A stretch of 64,000 bases of DNA, taken from NCBI RefSeq assembly GCF_021531695.1, contig NZ_JADYUI010000009.1, forward strand, positions 40,916-104,915, written 5' to 3'. Each line of letters begins with the position of its first letter. The first letter of the stretch is position 1. This DNA is from Roseburia hominis. Its GTDB lineage: Bacteria > Bacillota > Clostridia > Lachnospirales > Lachnospiraceae. The notes beneath the pieces were generated by a model. The model saw only the letters and a list, made by a program, of their open reading frames with translations. It made no database searches and was not told the origin of the DNA. Shown here piece by piece: positions 51,299-59,582 of this stretch. Both the position numbers and the translations under genes were made by a program.

Positions 51299-51472
51299 AT
51301 GACAATTACAATAGAAGATTTTCTTGAGAGTAACAGAATTAAAAAAGAAGCTATTGAAAATCTAAGAAGAGATTTGCAAGGTACTTTATCACAAACACAA
51401 TTAGATAAACTGGAAGAAATATTTCTTTCTTGTTCAGAAGGATATATTTTTAGAAGAAAGGGGAACAAGTAA
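51299..51472 (+). CDS. Small hypothetical protein
   Basis: 57 residues: MTITIEDFLESNRIKKEAI, a helical core NLRRDLQGTLSQTQLDKLEEIF, and a basic tail. RBS AAGAGG. It ends 3 bp before the next start, which supports it being a gene. Unknown function. Confidence 0.55.
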   Translation: MTITIEDFLESNRIKKEAIENLRRDLQGTLSQTQLDKLEEIFLSCSEGYIFRRKGNK

Positions 51473-51475
51473 CGG

Positions 51476-52207
51476 ATGGCAGAAACAAAAAAGATAAAGG
51501 CAATTCATAATTCAGAGTGTTTGTGTTGGAAATGTCTTAAAGAACATGATAAGAGTAAGATTCATATTATCGAGATTGGAGCATTAGGATATAATTCATG
51601 TTTTGATAATCTAAGTACGAGAATACAGTTATGTGATGATTGTTACAATGTTAATCCTGAATGGTGGAATCTGGAAACAATAATACCTGAAGGATTTGAA
51701 CATTTTGGTTATATGTATAAGTACGATAAGGAGATATGCCAGTTTATAAATGAATTACCATTAGAATCACAAGAATTAGCATGGAATGAATATGCTTATG
51801 GTGCTTGTGCCGGATATAACATGGATGCTCAAGATTGGATTGATTATCAGTTGGGAATAATATCACATGAAAAGTGTAAAGAATATGGAATGTATTCATC
51901 TGATGAAGAAAAAGCCTATGAAGAGAGATTTCCTACTTGTCAGCATCCGATTGAAATAGATTATAGAGATTCAATAGGTTGTCATTGTCCATTTGGTGCG
52001 TTTGGTAAATCAGAAGATGGTGTTGTATTTACAAAAGATGATATGTTAAATGACTGTTATGGATGCGAATATTATAAGAAAAGAACAGTGCCAATCATAA
52101 GAATTAAAAGTGAAGATGAAGCCGATTACAATTTGTATGTTGAATATCAGCTTAATAAGGACAGATTGGAACAGAAATTTGGAGAAATGTTGAAAGGAGT
52201 ATTGTAG
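51476..52207 (+). CDS. Cys-rich hypothetical protein
   Basis: 243 residues. CLCWKCLKEHDKS, CDDCYNVNPEWW, CQHPIEID, CHCPFG and CYGCEYYKK make many Cys pairs that probably bind two or more zinc ions. The C-terminus is helical. No family recognised; it sits in a run of element genes with short spacing. Confidence 0.65.
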   Translation: MAETKKIKAIHNSECLCWKCLKEHDKSKIHIIEIGALGYNSCFDNLSTRIQLCDDCYNVNPEWWNLETIIPEGFEHFGYMYKYDKEICQFINELPLESQELAWNEYAYGACAGYNMDAQDWIDYQLGIISHEKCKEYGMYSSDEEKAYEERFPTCQHPIEIDYRDSIGCHCPFGAFGKSEDGVVFTKDDMLNDCYGCEYYKKRTVPIIRIKSEDEADYNLYVEYQLNKDRLEQKFGEMLKGVL

Positions 52208-52211
52208 AATC

Positions 52212-52787
52212 ATGGGAACACAGAACTATTTCGTATTGAATGACTTATTTAAAAGAAATGCAAAGGTTTATCAGACTAAGCCTGTTTTGGCAACAAAGTA
52301 TAAGCCTGGTATGGAAACAGGATGGCTTGTCTATATCTGTAATCAGATTACAAAAGAATTTAGAGCCAGTCAGCATGAAGCAATGGTGTTCTTTGATACT
52401 GAACAGGAAGCATGGAATTACATTCATGCAAATAATCCGCAATATGCAGAAGTTGATGGTGTACTTGTGGAAGTGCCTGTTGTATATGATGCGCCTGTGC
52501 CAGTATTACATAGAAAAGAAACTAATCCAGATAATAAAGTAGGATTACAATTTTGCTTTGAAGGAAAGTTTGCTTTGAAATCAAATGAGACAGAGCAGTA
52601 TGATTTCTTTATTTTAGATTATCATCATACGACACCTGACGCTTGGATTATTCAGGATTCAGATGGAAGTATTAGAGTATGGGATAAAGACTATCCTGAG
52701 TGTTGCAATGAATTGTTTTTCGGAAATACAGATAATTATATCTGTGAGAAAGTCGCAGATGATACATACATAGAAGTTGCAGTATAA
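52212..52787 (+). CDS. Hypothetical protein
   Basis: 191 residues, RBS AAAGGAG. Aromatic-rich: YKPGMETGWLVYICNQITKEF, EAWNYIHANNPQYAEVDGVLVEV, YDFFILDYHHTTPDAWIIQDS. Two related halves may exist. No function recognised. Confidence 0.62.
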   Translation: MGTQNYFVLNDLFKRNAKVYQTKPVLATKYKPGMETGWLVYICNQITKEFRASQHEAMVFFDTEQEAWNYIHANNPQYAEVDGVLVEVPVVYDAPVPVLHRKETNPDNKVGLQFCFEGKFALKSNETEQYDFFILDYHHTTPDAWIIQDSDGSIRVWDKDYPECCNELFFGNTDNYICEKVADDTYIEVAV

Positions 52788-52828
52788 TTTTTTAACATTT
52801 ACATATGGAAAGATAACAAGTTAAGTGA

Positions 52829-52834
52829 TATAAT
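52829..52834 (+). promoter_or_regulatory. -10 element of the small RNA candidate
   Basis: TATAAT with a weak TGGAAA -35 at 17 bp (52806-52811). No gene start follows before the terminator 70 bp downstream. Confidence 0.4.
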
Positions 52835-52839
52835 AGATT

Positions 52840-52938
52840 TATTAATTTTGGTATCTAGTAGTGAAAACTACCTTGATATATTTGATTGATTGATTGATGG
52901 GGAAGTCATAGTTTCGGCTATGGCTTCTTCTATTTTTG
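52840..52938 (+). ncRNA. Trans-acting small RNA candidate
   Basis: The predicted RNA has a 5' hairpin GTAGT-GAAA-ACTAC with a GNRA loop (52858-52871), an unpaired stretch ATATATTTGATTGATT (52876-52891), and an intrinsic terminator (52902-52938). The unpaired stretch is the exact reverse complement of the 15-16-nt motif just upstream of the ribosome-binding sites of three element genes (44928-44942 minus, 45178-45193, 45604-45619). This is the architecture of a base-pairing regulatory RNA. No ORF is present. Confidence 0.6.
52902..52938 (+). terminator. Intrinsic terminator
   Basis: GAAGTCATAG pairs with CTATGGCTTC (one T-G) around a 6-nt loop, followed by TTCTATTTTTG. Confidence 0.85.
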
Positions 52939-53580
52939 TGTTTATTTCCTAGTAAAATGATATGAAAACATGGAAAAATATTCAGAAATAGGATAATTTA
53001 TTGACTTCGATAGAGTTTGGTGTGGAGAGATTAAAAGTCCTAAAAACATTGATTTTACAAGGTTTTTCAAGGATTGTATCAAATTGGACTGCTGCCGAAA
53101 TGGTATTAAAATGTGATTTTCGTATCAAATTCGGTACAAGACCATTCAAAGAGTATTCAATAATGATTACAATGTCTGAAAATGCCTAATTTATAAGGGT
53201 TTTCCATACATTTGTGGAAAGTGTTGATTTATAAGGATTTGCGTTAAATGGTTAAAATACCCTATAATTAGGGTATTCGAGTATTGCTTCGTATTCTCTG
53301 TATTTCATAGTGTTTTAATAGGTTTCTGTAGAACTCTATACAAGCCTACTTAGCGTGTTTCTACGTTGTTATTAAGGAATGTCCAGAAAATGCTTATTTT
53401 TCAATGGTTATGGCGGTTTGATTTGAAGGTTTGCATTTTTAAAATTGTCGTTCGATAGTACGGGAAAAATTTCAATAATATTTTTATTATATTGAAAAAA
53501 TGTATCGCACCTATTCCACTACTATGGTAAAATATTCCTATCAGAGACACACGACAAAGCACTTACTTTGAGGTGGAACT
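52939..53580. other. Long gene-poor stretch
   Basis: No supported gene. A 62-codon TTG frame (53001-53189) has no RBS. Contents: hairpin TTTCCA/TGGAAA (about 53201-53220), the ACCCTA palindrome at 53256-53277, and an AT-rich inverted repeat TTTCAATAAT / ATATTGAAA (53470-53497). A regulatory or long leader region is likely. Confidence 0.5.
53239..53277 (+). promoter_or_regulatory. Promoter with ACCCTA palindrome
   Basis: TTGCGT (53239-53244), 18-bp spacer, TATAAT (53263-53268). The -10 sits in the centre of AATACCCTA / TAGGGTATT (53256-53264 and 53269-53277), a perfect inverted form of the motif in the 45-kb operator array. Transcription would give a leader of about 300 nt to the gene at 53581. 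Confidence 0.6.
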
Positions 53581-54438
53581 ATGGCGAATAAAAAGAAATT
53601 ATCACAACCCAAGTCCAAGAAGAGTATAACATCATATGGCAGTAAATCAAGTAGCGTAGTAGGAAGTATCTACACCTATAAGAAACGTAAGAAGCCTAAA
53701 CGAGTAGGAAAGACATGCAAATATTTTGACAAGGATAAACTTACTTGTAGACTAAGCAATACATTTTGCAAAGATGCTGATGCCTGCACATCATATATCA
53801 CAAATATGCAAGAGGTTCAGATTGTAAAACCAAAACATCCTTCTGTCAAAAAGTCACAAAGTATTAATGAGGTCGGAATAACAGCAATAGTATTGAGTGA
53901 CAACCGCAAATGCACAAATAATAATCACACGATTATTGACTTAAATGCAACTTTGAGAATTGCACAACCTGACGGAAAAGTTATAAATCATATTATCCCT
54001 GCTGCATACTGTGAAATCTGTGATACCTATTTTGTCCTAAAAAGGGATTTTAAGAGTGCAAAAGAGCATGGTACAATCTTATGCCCTGTAATAGATATGA
54101 CGGAGCAGACTGTTAGTAAAAAGGGTATTGCAACACTTTCTACATCAGAATCACGTATACATCAGCTTGGATATAACGTAAAGCGTGGTAATGGCTATAC
54201 AAGGGAACAACGACAATTAATTTTAGCAAATATTTTAGAAAACACCAATATATCAAGGCATGAAATAGAGTCTTGTATTTTAAGACCGATGATGCAGCAT
54301 AAAAATCAATCGAATTATTCTGACGCAGTGTTAGCATGGACGCAAGATTTGGAATTTATTAAGAATTATAAACTTGGTGATATACCAGATGTAATTATTG
54401 AAAAAATAATCATTGGAAAACGAAAGGGGGAGAATTAG
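53581..54438 (+). CDS. Hypothetical Cys-containing protein
   Basis: 285 residues. The basic N-terminus (MANKKKLSQPKSKKSITSYG) is likely nucleic-acid binding. Cys clusters: CKYFDKDKLTCRLSNTFCKDADAC and YCEICDTYFVLKRDF. The C-terminal third is helical (REQRQLILANILENTNISRHEIESCI). Family not recognised. It is the first gene of a pair with 54441. Confidence 0.65.
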   Translation: MANKKKLSQPKSKKSITSYGSKSSSVVGSIYTYKKRKKPKRVGKTCKYFDKDKLTCRLSNTFCKDADACTSYITNMQEVQIVKPKHPSVKKSQSINEVGITAIVLSDNRKCTNNNHTIIDLNATLRIAQPDGKVINHIIPAAYCEICDTYFVLKRDFKSAKEHGTILCPVIDMTEQTVSKKGIATLSTSESRIHQLGYNVKRGNGYTREQRQLILANILENTNISRHEIESCILRPMMQHKNQSNYSDAVLAWTQDLEFIKNYKLGDIPDVIIEKIIIGKRKGEN

Positions 54439-54440
54439 CC

Positions 54441-54872
54441 ATGTCAAGATATTGTCCTGAATGCAAGCATAATTTTTCAGATGAATTTGACGAGTGTGGT
54501 TACTGCGGTTCTGAATTACTGGAAGGAACTATTGAAATACAAGATATTGAAAACGATAAACCGATATATGAAATGTCTGATATGGAAATACTTGAGAAAT
54601 ATTCTGATTATCGGAAACGTATTGAAGAGCAGACTGGACACCAAATGACGGATGCGGAGTTTTTGTGTGGCATCAAAGAAGCCAGACGGGATAGTTTAAG
54701 TCACAAAGTAGACACATATTTAAAGGATAATCAAGAAAATAGTATTAATATTCCCAAATGTCCTATTTGTCAAAGTACAAATATTGAAAAGATTTCAGTA
54801 GTTTCTAAAGCGGGAAGCGTAGTAAAGAATGGCATTGTAACAACTGTAAATCTGATTTTTAAATGGAGGTAG
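54441..54872 (+). CDS. Zinc-ribbon protein
   Basis: 143 residues. The N-terminal CPECKHNFSDEFDECGYCGSEL is a classic zinc ribbon; a second half-knuckle CPICQSTNIEKIS lies near the C-terminus. The middle is helical. It starts 2 bp after the previous stop. Function unknown; possibly nucleic-acid or protein binding. Confidence 0.68.
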   Translation: MSRYCPECKHNFSDEFDECGYCGSELLEGTIEIQDIENDKPIYEMSDMEILEKYSDYRKRIEEQTGHQMTDAEFLCGIKEARRDSLSHKVDTYLKDNQENSINIPKCPICQSTNIEKISVVSKAGSVVKNGIVTTVNLIFKWR

Positions 54873-54876
54873 ACCG

Positions 54877-54990
54877 ATGGCTATATATTATTATCCTAAA
54901 TGCAATAAGAGATATTTCCGTGATGATAAGGAGCAGAGTTCACCAGAATTTCAGTGTGAGTTTTGTGCGGAATTTTCACAAAAGTGCTAA
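54877..54990 (+). CDS. Very small Cys-containing protein
   Basis: 37 residues (MAIYYYPKCNKRYF ... CEFCAEFSQKC) behind a perfect AATGGAGGT. Contains one CxxC and two further Cys. It may be a small zinc protein or a truncated relative of the upstream zinc-ribbon proteins. Confidence 0.5.
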   Translation: MAIYYYPKCNKRYFRDDKEQSSPEFQCEFCAEFSQKC

Positions 54991-55041
54991 TGATAGTTGT
55001 TTTGTGAAATACTTCAAGATAACTTCAATGTCACTTCAAAA

Positions 55042-55076
55042 TAAAATAGGACAGCCGATTTTTTGGTTGTCCTATC
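55042..55076. terminator. Bidirectional terminator
   Basis: AATAGGACA pairs with TGTCCTATC-side bases around a T-rich loop, between convergent genes ending at 54990 and 55192. Confidence 0.65.
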
Positions 55077-55191
55077 TGGATTACACTTATATATAGAAGA
55101 AACACGCTCATATATGCACATATTTCCTCCAAAATGGTATAAAATCATACATATTTTCGTACCACTTAAAACAAGGATTTTATCTGTAAAA

Positions 55192-56280
55192 TTACTGATT
55201 ATGTTTTGAATATCGGTCAATTAAAGCCTTAAAATCATCAAAAAAATAATGTTTCATGCCGGTAGGGAGTGTATTTATAGGTGAAGAAAGGAGTGCTACA
55301 ACTAATCCTAAATCACCATCCATATTATTTAAAATCTTTTCTAATGTTTCACAGGCATATGAACTATTTTCTTGTTTATATCGGTCAAAGGCATAATCTA
55401 ATTTCTCCATAGCCTTTTCTTTTAATTGCTTATATTTTTCATTATAATTTACAATTACATCATCATAAAAAGTAAATAAATCTTCAGTACCAGTATCTTC
55501 TATATTAAGTGGCTGTTGAGAGTGTGATAGATTATGAGAATTTTCAAATAGTTCTATTGTGTCAAAGAAACCATTATCAAAAAGTATCTTCTCGGTTTTT
55601 GTGATAGCACCTGCCATATCGTTATTTTCAATACTGTATAAATTTTTAAGAATACCATCCATAAAGATATAGCTGATAGTAGTTGTCTCTTTTGATAATA
55701 TCTTTGCAACATAATCTTCTTCTAAAGAGTATGTTATGTCTGTATAAACACTATAATTATCATAATTGCTGCCACTAATATTCACGTACAGTTTGTTTAG
55801 TTCACGTTTTACATCCATCCATTGATGCTGGAATACATTCTGATTGATTTTTTTAACCAGTTGTTCAGGTGTATAACCTACTTGATCTAATTTCTTTTCG
55901 ATAATCTCAATAATACCCTCAGATATATCAATTTGGAAATTTTGCATTACATAAATATGAATCCATTCTTCGTTATATAAAAGTTCTTTGGATTGTATAT
56001 TAGTTATAATATCACGAATGTATTTCTGTATGAAATCATTATAGTAATCTCCTGATAATCCGATAATACGTTGAAACATAGTATCTAATAAATCAAATTC
56101 AATATCTCTAATCTTGCCGTTTTCTAACTGTGATACATAAGAAGCCCCTCTGTCAAGTTCTTTAGACAGAACATCACCACGTTTATTATATGTTTTGCGT
56201 AAGTCTTTAATAGTATCTCTTAGCAAGTCGGTAAGCCTTACTTTTTGTTTTTGTATTTGAGCCATAGTTATCATCTCCAT
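55192..56280 (-). CDS. Large XRE-family regulator
   Basis: About 357-362 residues; ATG 56265 (MAQIQKQKVRL) or 56280. The N-terminal HTH is LRDTIKDLRKTYNKRGDVLSKELDRGASYVSQLENGKIRDIEF. The remaining 280 residues form a helical domain, probably for dimerisation or signal sensing. Upstream lie AT-rich inverted motifs and a TTGCTA-17-TATAAT promoter. A possible master regulator of the element. Confidence 0.75.
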   Translation of the reverse strand: MEMITMAQIQKQKVRLTDLLRDTIKDLRKTYNKRGDVLSKELDRGASYVSQLENGKIRDIEFDLLDTMFQRIIGLSGDYYNDFIQKYIRDIITNIQSKELLYNEEWIHIYVMQNFQIDISEGIIEIIEKKLDQVGYTPEQLVKKINQNVFQHQWMDVKRELNKLYVNISGSNYDNYSVYTDITYSLEEDYVAKILSKETTTISYIFMDGILKNLYSIENNDMAGAITKTEKILFDNGFFDTIELFENSHNLSHSQQPLNIEDTGTEDLFTFYDDVIVNYNEKYKQLKEKAMEKLDYAFDRYKQENSSYACETLEKILNNMDGDLGLVVALLSSPINTLPTGMKHYFFDDFKALIDRYSKHNQ

Positions 56281-56379
56281 AATTTAATGTAATAATTATA
56301 TCATAAAAATTTTGGAGTAGCAATTTGATAATTATATGATAATTCGATAGAAAATATATAATAATTTTTTAAAAAGTTA

Positions 56380-56408
56380 TTGACAAGTTATTATGCCTAT
56401 GATAATAT
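56380..56408 (+). promoter_or_regulatory. Consensus promoter facing away from the XRE gene
   Basis: TTGACA (56380-56385), 17-bp spacer, TAATAT (56403-56408). The region between it and 56280 holds repeated palindromic AATTATATGATAATT-like tracts (around 56292 and 56330), candidate operators of the divergent XRE protein. Confidence 0.65.
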
Positions 56409-56479
56409 AAAGCATATCAAGGAAATAAATAGACGGTTCAAGTTTCATTACAACAAGACTTTTCAAAATTAAAGGACAC

Positions 56480-56508
56480 TTGACAACATGGATAGTACAG
56501 TGTACAAT
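56480..56508 (+). promoter_or_regulatory. Second consensus promoter with palindromic spacer
   Basis: TTGACA (56480-56485), 17-bp spacer, TACAAT (56503-56508). GTACA-g-TGTAC forms a palindrome at the spacer/-10 junction. Confidence 0.5.
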
Positions 56509-56625
56509 GATAAAACGAACACTTGTTCTAATATTTCCAAGAGAAATGATATATATGTGGAAGAGAATAAAAAGAAAACCCATACAGAGAGTTTGCCGAC
56601 AATCTGTACAGGTAATCTTCGATAA
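56488..56625 (+). CDS. Small polar protein (possible)
   Basis: 45 residues from ATG 56488 (MDSTVYNDKTNTCSNISKRN ... CTGNLR) behind AAAGGA. No family. It overlaps the second promoter, so either may be real. Confidence 0.35.
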   Translation: MDSTVYNDKTNTCSNISKRNDIYVEENKKKTHTESLPTICTGNLR

Positions 56626-56811
56626 ATGGTTTTTTGTAATGTGAAACCAGTAAAACACTCCTTTAGCAAGAGTAATTATATCGAAGAACATTTCTTTTGT
56701 CAATCAGCGATTCTGTCTGATTGTTATTTCCCGAACACATTTATATAAAAGTAACTATTGTTTTGGGCTAGAAGTACGCCTATTTGAAGATTTAAAGGAG
56801 GCAGATCGACA

Positions 56812-56949
56812 ATTCACAAAAAGCAATGGCAACGTAAATGTTGTAATGGATGTAAAGCATTTTGCTCGGAATGTAGGCAAGGTGTTTGTTGTTTGCAACA
56901 TTACATAAAGAAGAAAGTCAAATTGAATAAGGAGAAAGAAGAAGTATAG
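56812..56949 (+). CDS. Small Cys-rich protein with probable ATT start
   Basis: 45 residues: KCCNGCKAFCSECRQGVCCLQHYIKKKVKLNKEKEE. A perfect AAAGGAGG lies 10 nt upstream of an ATT codon, and no ATG, GTG or TTG exists in frame between the upstream stop and the Cys motif, so a non-standard ATT start is inferred. Eight Cys suggest zinc binding. A terminator directly follows. Confidence 0.5.
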   Translation: MHKKQWQRKCCNGCKAFCSECRQGVCCLQHYIKKKVKLNKEKEEV

Positions 56950-56974
56950 GGCTTTAAAGCCTATATATTTTTAC
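56946..56974 (+). terminator. Intrinsic terminator
   Basis: ATAGG-GCTTT pairs with AAAGC-CTAT, followed by ATATTTTT. Confidence 0.8.
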
Positions 56975-57084
56975 ATTTAAGTGATACGTCACATTCAGCA
57001 AATGAAAAATCATAGGTATACAAGACATATATCAAATAAATGTCTGTAATATATCACAATTAAATAAGGAAAGGAAGAGAAGAT
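56975..57084. other. Short leader of tubRZ, possible centromere region
   Basis: Contains GTGA-TACG-TCAC and the inverted pair AGACAT / ATGTCT, plus two ATATATCA tracts. Tandem iterons of the kind known for tubC are not obvious. In type III partition loci the centromere lies upstream of tubR. Confidence 0.35.
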
Positions 57085-57375
57085 ATGAATGAACACGATA
57101 ACATTAATCGTGCAGATTATCTGTTGTTGTCAACCTTGTATGCGTCTGAATGTACAGATTATTTCCATTCAATGACCATATCAGAGATTATTGATGACAA
57201 TTCAGATGAAAATGGAAATCATCCGTTAGGTGCAAGAATGACAGTGTATAGAAAACTGCAAAGATTAGTGGAACTTGGTTACATAAAGAAAGGTATCAAG
57301 GACGATCACAGCGACACTTATTATTTAGATACTAAAGGTATCGGACTTATGAAAGATGGAGGTACAAAAGCATGA
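57085..57375 (+). CDS. tubR: TubR-like winged-helix protein
   Basis: 96 residues. The winged-helix pattern (MTISEIIDD, ARMTVYRKLQRLVELGYIKKGIKDDHSDTYYLDTKG) fits the centromere-binding TubR adaptor of type III partition. It overlaps the tubulin-like gene by ATGA, as in tubRZ operons. A PadR-type regulator is the alternative. Confidence 0.7.
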   Translation: MNEHDNINRADYLLLSTLYASECTDYFHSMTISEIIDDNSDENGNHPLGARMTVYRKLQRLVELGYIKKGIKDDHSDTYYLDTKGIGLMKDGGTKA

Positions 57376-58442
57376 GTTTAAAAGAAAAGGTAAGATTCTT
57401 AGGTTTAGGAAATTATGGATGCAAACAAGTGAAGATATTCTTTGATATGGGATATAAGACCATGTTTGCAAATGGAAGTGAGCAGGATTTAAAAATCTTA
57501 GGTGATGTTCCTAATATTTATCGTTTAAGAGGATTTGACGGATTCGGTGGTCATCGAGAGAGAGCATTAGACTGTTTGGCATTAAATAAAGAATTTGTAG
57601 AAGCATTGCAGAGTATAGAGGAAGAGATTGTATTTGTTATTTATGCTGATGGCGGTTCTACTGGCTCAGGAAGTGCGCCTATATGTATGGAAGTTCTTTT
57701 GGAAGAAATTAGTGGTCATGTGCCTAAAATAGTTTGTCCTATAAATGCATTGCCATCTTCAAACGAAGCGGTAGTGAAACATAAAAACGCATACCATGCA
57801 GTACAAGAACTTCAAGAAATAGAAGGACTTGGAAGTGCATTTTTCATCAACAATGATGCAAGCAGTGATTACAACTATATCAATAATACATTTGCAAGAA
57901 TGTTGGATGCGTTTCTTACTAATGATTCATATGGAGAAATCAATAATTTTGATGAATCAGAGAAGATAGAGATGTTAAGAAATAGTGGTGCTACAGTGTT
58001 GAGTCTAATCGGAATTGATAAAGAGTCATCTGTATTATTGGAAAAACTTACTAAGAATGGAATATTTGCACCGATTGAGCCTGACAGAGTATGTGAAAAC
58101 ATTGCAATCATTCATTCTGGAAAAGACAATTCGGACATTACAGCAAGTGATGTAATTGCGGAAGTCGGAAAACCAGCCAACGTTTTTGAAGGATACAACA
58201 ATGGACGCTCTTTAGTAGTCGCAAGCGGATTATCTTATCCAGTATCTCATGTAAGAAAACTTGGAGAATTAGCACAGAAGGTTACAGAAGAACGTCAAAG
58301 AAGTAGAAATATGTCATCGCAAAAATTAGGAGATTTAGAGATAGACGAACCGGCAATATCAAAAAATGATGATAAGCCTATCAAGAAACCTTCAAAATTA
58401 GCTGCACTTAGAGAAAAACAAGCTAAAATACAGAAGCTCTAA
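57372..58442 (+). CDS. tubZ: TubZ/FtsZ-superfamily GTPase, plasmid partition type
   Basis: 356 residues. Tubulin-fold blocks: N-terminal FLGLGNYGCKQVKIF (nucleotide fold), the T4 signature GGSTGSGSAP near residue 95, and NNFDESEK in the T7 region. The C-terminal tail is basic and flexible (KPIKKPSKLAALREKQAKIQKL), as in TubZ, where it contacts TubR. It differs clearly from chromosomal FtsZ in lacking GGGTGTG and in its tail. TubZ forms treadmilling filaments that move plasmid or phage DNA. Confidence 0.85.
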   Translation: MSLKEKVRFLGLGNYGCKQVKIFFDMGYKTMFANGSEQDLKILGDVPNIYRLRGFDGFGGHRERALDCLALNKEFVEALQSIEEEIVFVIYADGGSTGSGSAPICMEVLLEEISGHVPKIVCPINALPSSNEAVVKHKNAYHAVQELQEIEGLGSAFFINNDASSDYNYINNTFARMLDAFLTNDSYGEINNFDESEKIEMLRNSGATVLSLIGIDKESSVLLEKLTKNGIFAPIEPDRVCENIAIIHSGKDNSDITASDVIAEVGKPANVFEGYNNGRSLVVASGLSYPVSHVRKLGELAQKVTEERQRSRNMSSQKLGDLEIDEPAISKNDDKPIKKPSKLAALREKQAKIQKL

Positions 58443-58460
58443 TGTTATATCAGTGATATT

Positions 58461-58499
58461 TCAGATGATAGTCATGTTTATTTGGTGGTTATCATCTGA
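58461..58499 (+). other. Hairpin after tubZ
   Basis: Perfect 10-bp stem TCAGATGATA / TATCATCTGA around a 19-nt loop. The downstream T-run is weak, so it may be a processing or attenuation structure, not a full terminator. Confidence 0.5.
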
Positions 58500-58548
58500 T
58501 AAATGAAGAATATATAAACAGTATTTCACAGTAAAGGAGAAAATGATT

Positions 58549-59226
58549 ATGAACAGAGAACAGCGTAGAAGACAGGCAAAGGAACAGGCAAGAGAGCAGA
58601 GAAGACCAAACAGCAAGAGAAATTTTGTCAGTGGTGGCATTCAGTCAATATCCATTGATGATATTCAGCATGACGAGAATCTCAAAGAGTGTGATTCAGA
58701 GCTTTTAGACTTAATGATGGAATCATACAAATGGAGAATTAAAAGTCAGGTCGCAAACAATATTATCAGCAATGCATTCAGATATCTTGATTCATTATGT
58801 TCGCTTAGATTCGATATTACACCTGTTGAAGACAAGGTTCTTATCAGAGATACAATGGGACATGTTTCAAATATGGCGAATTGGTTCATGGGAAACTGTA
58901 TTGATGAGGATGACAGGTCTATTTCTGAGAAGGCACAAGAAGCACATGATATTGGAACTGATAATGTATGTGTCACAATGCCAGTAGGAGCAGAACATTA
59001 TGAATTGAAGCCATTACCGGAATCGGATGCAATAGATGATATGTATGCAGGATTCGTTGTAGAACATGCACATGAATTAGCACCACTTTTGGCATATGCA
59101 AAGCCATCTGATATTTCAAGTGACAGAGAATATGTATTTGATGTACTTGAAATGATCACCAAGAAAACAAAGCAGTTAATGTCAGAAGCACAGGTTGATT
59201 CAACAAAATTCGTTGTACAAATGTAG
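58549..59226 (+). CDS. Hypothetical protein
   Basis: 225 residues (ATG 58543 is an alternative), RBS AAAGGAG. The basic N-terminus ([19 protein letters not shown]) resembles phage-encoded proteins that start MNREQRR; the rest is helical, with [22 protein letters not shown] and a conserved-looking [13 protein letters not shown]. Unknown function. Confidence 0.65.
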   Translation: MNREQRRRQAKEQAREQRRPNSKRNFVSGGIQSISIDDIQHDENLKECDSELLDLMMESYKWRIKSQVANNIISNAFRYLDSLCSLRFDITPVEDKVLIRDTMGHVSNMANWFMGNCIDEDDRSISEKAQEAHDIGTDNVCVTMPVGAEHYELKPLPESDAIDDMYAGFVVEHAHELAPLLAYAKPSDISSDREYVFDVLEMITKKTKQLMSEAQVDSTKFVVQM

Positions 59227-59303
59227 AAATAGTTAATATAGGCGGTTTCTCGTGGGGAACTGCCTATCAAATAAAACATAAGAAACACAGGAGGATTTTT
59301 AAA

Positions 59304-59531
59304 ATGAACAAAGGAACAGTAAAGTGGTTTAACTATCAGAAAGGCTATGGATTCATCACAATGGAAGATGGCACAGATATTTTTGTCCATTATTCAGGCA
59401 TTATAAGTGAGCAGAAATTCAAGTCCATTGCAGAAGGTCAGACAGTAGAGTTTGAGATTACAGATGGCGAAAAAGGTAAACAAGCTATCAATGTTACTGT
59501 TATTGCAAATGATGGTGTAAACGCAGAGTAA
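59304..59531 (+). CDS. csp: Cold-shock protein
   Basis: 75 residues. [33 protein letters not shown] carries the RNP1 (KGYGFI) and RNP2 (DIFVHYS) motifs of CspA-type RNA chaperones. It binds single-stranded nucleic acid. Good RBS ACAGGAGG. Confidence 0.95.
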   Translation: MNKGTVKWFNYQKGYGFITMEDGTDIFVHYSGIISEQKFKSIAEGQTVEFEITDGEKGKQAINVTVIANDGVNAE

Positions 59532-59582
59532 AGAGAGAATATATAGGTGTGGGATAATCACACATCTATAACAGAGATTTAT

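Noticed and set aside
52240..52542. 100-codon ORF
   Set aside because: Shadow of the gene at 52212 in another frame, with no start signal.
53001..53189. 62-codon TTG ORF
   Set aside because: No ribosome-binding site and no recognisable protein character.
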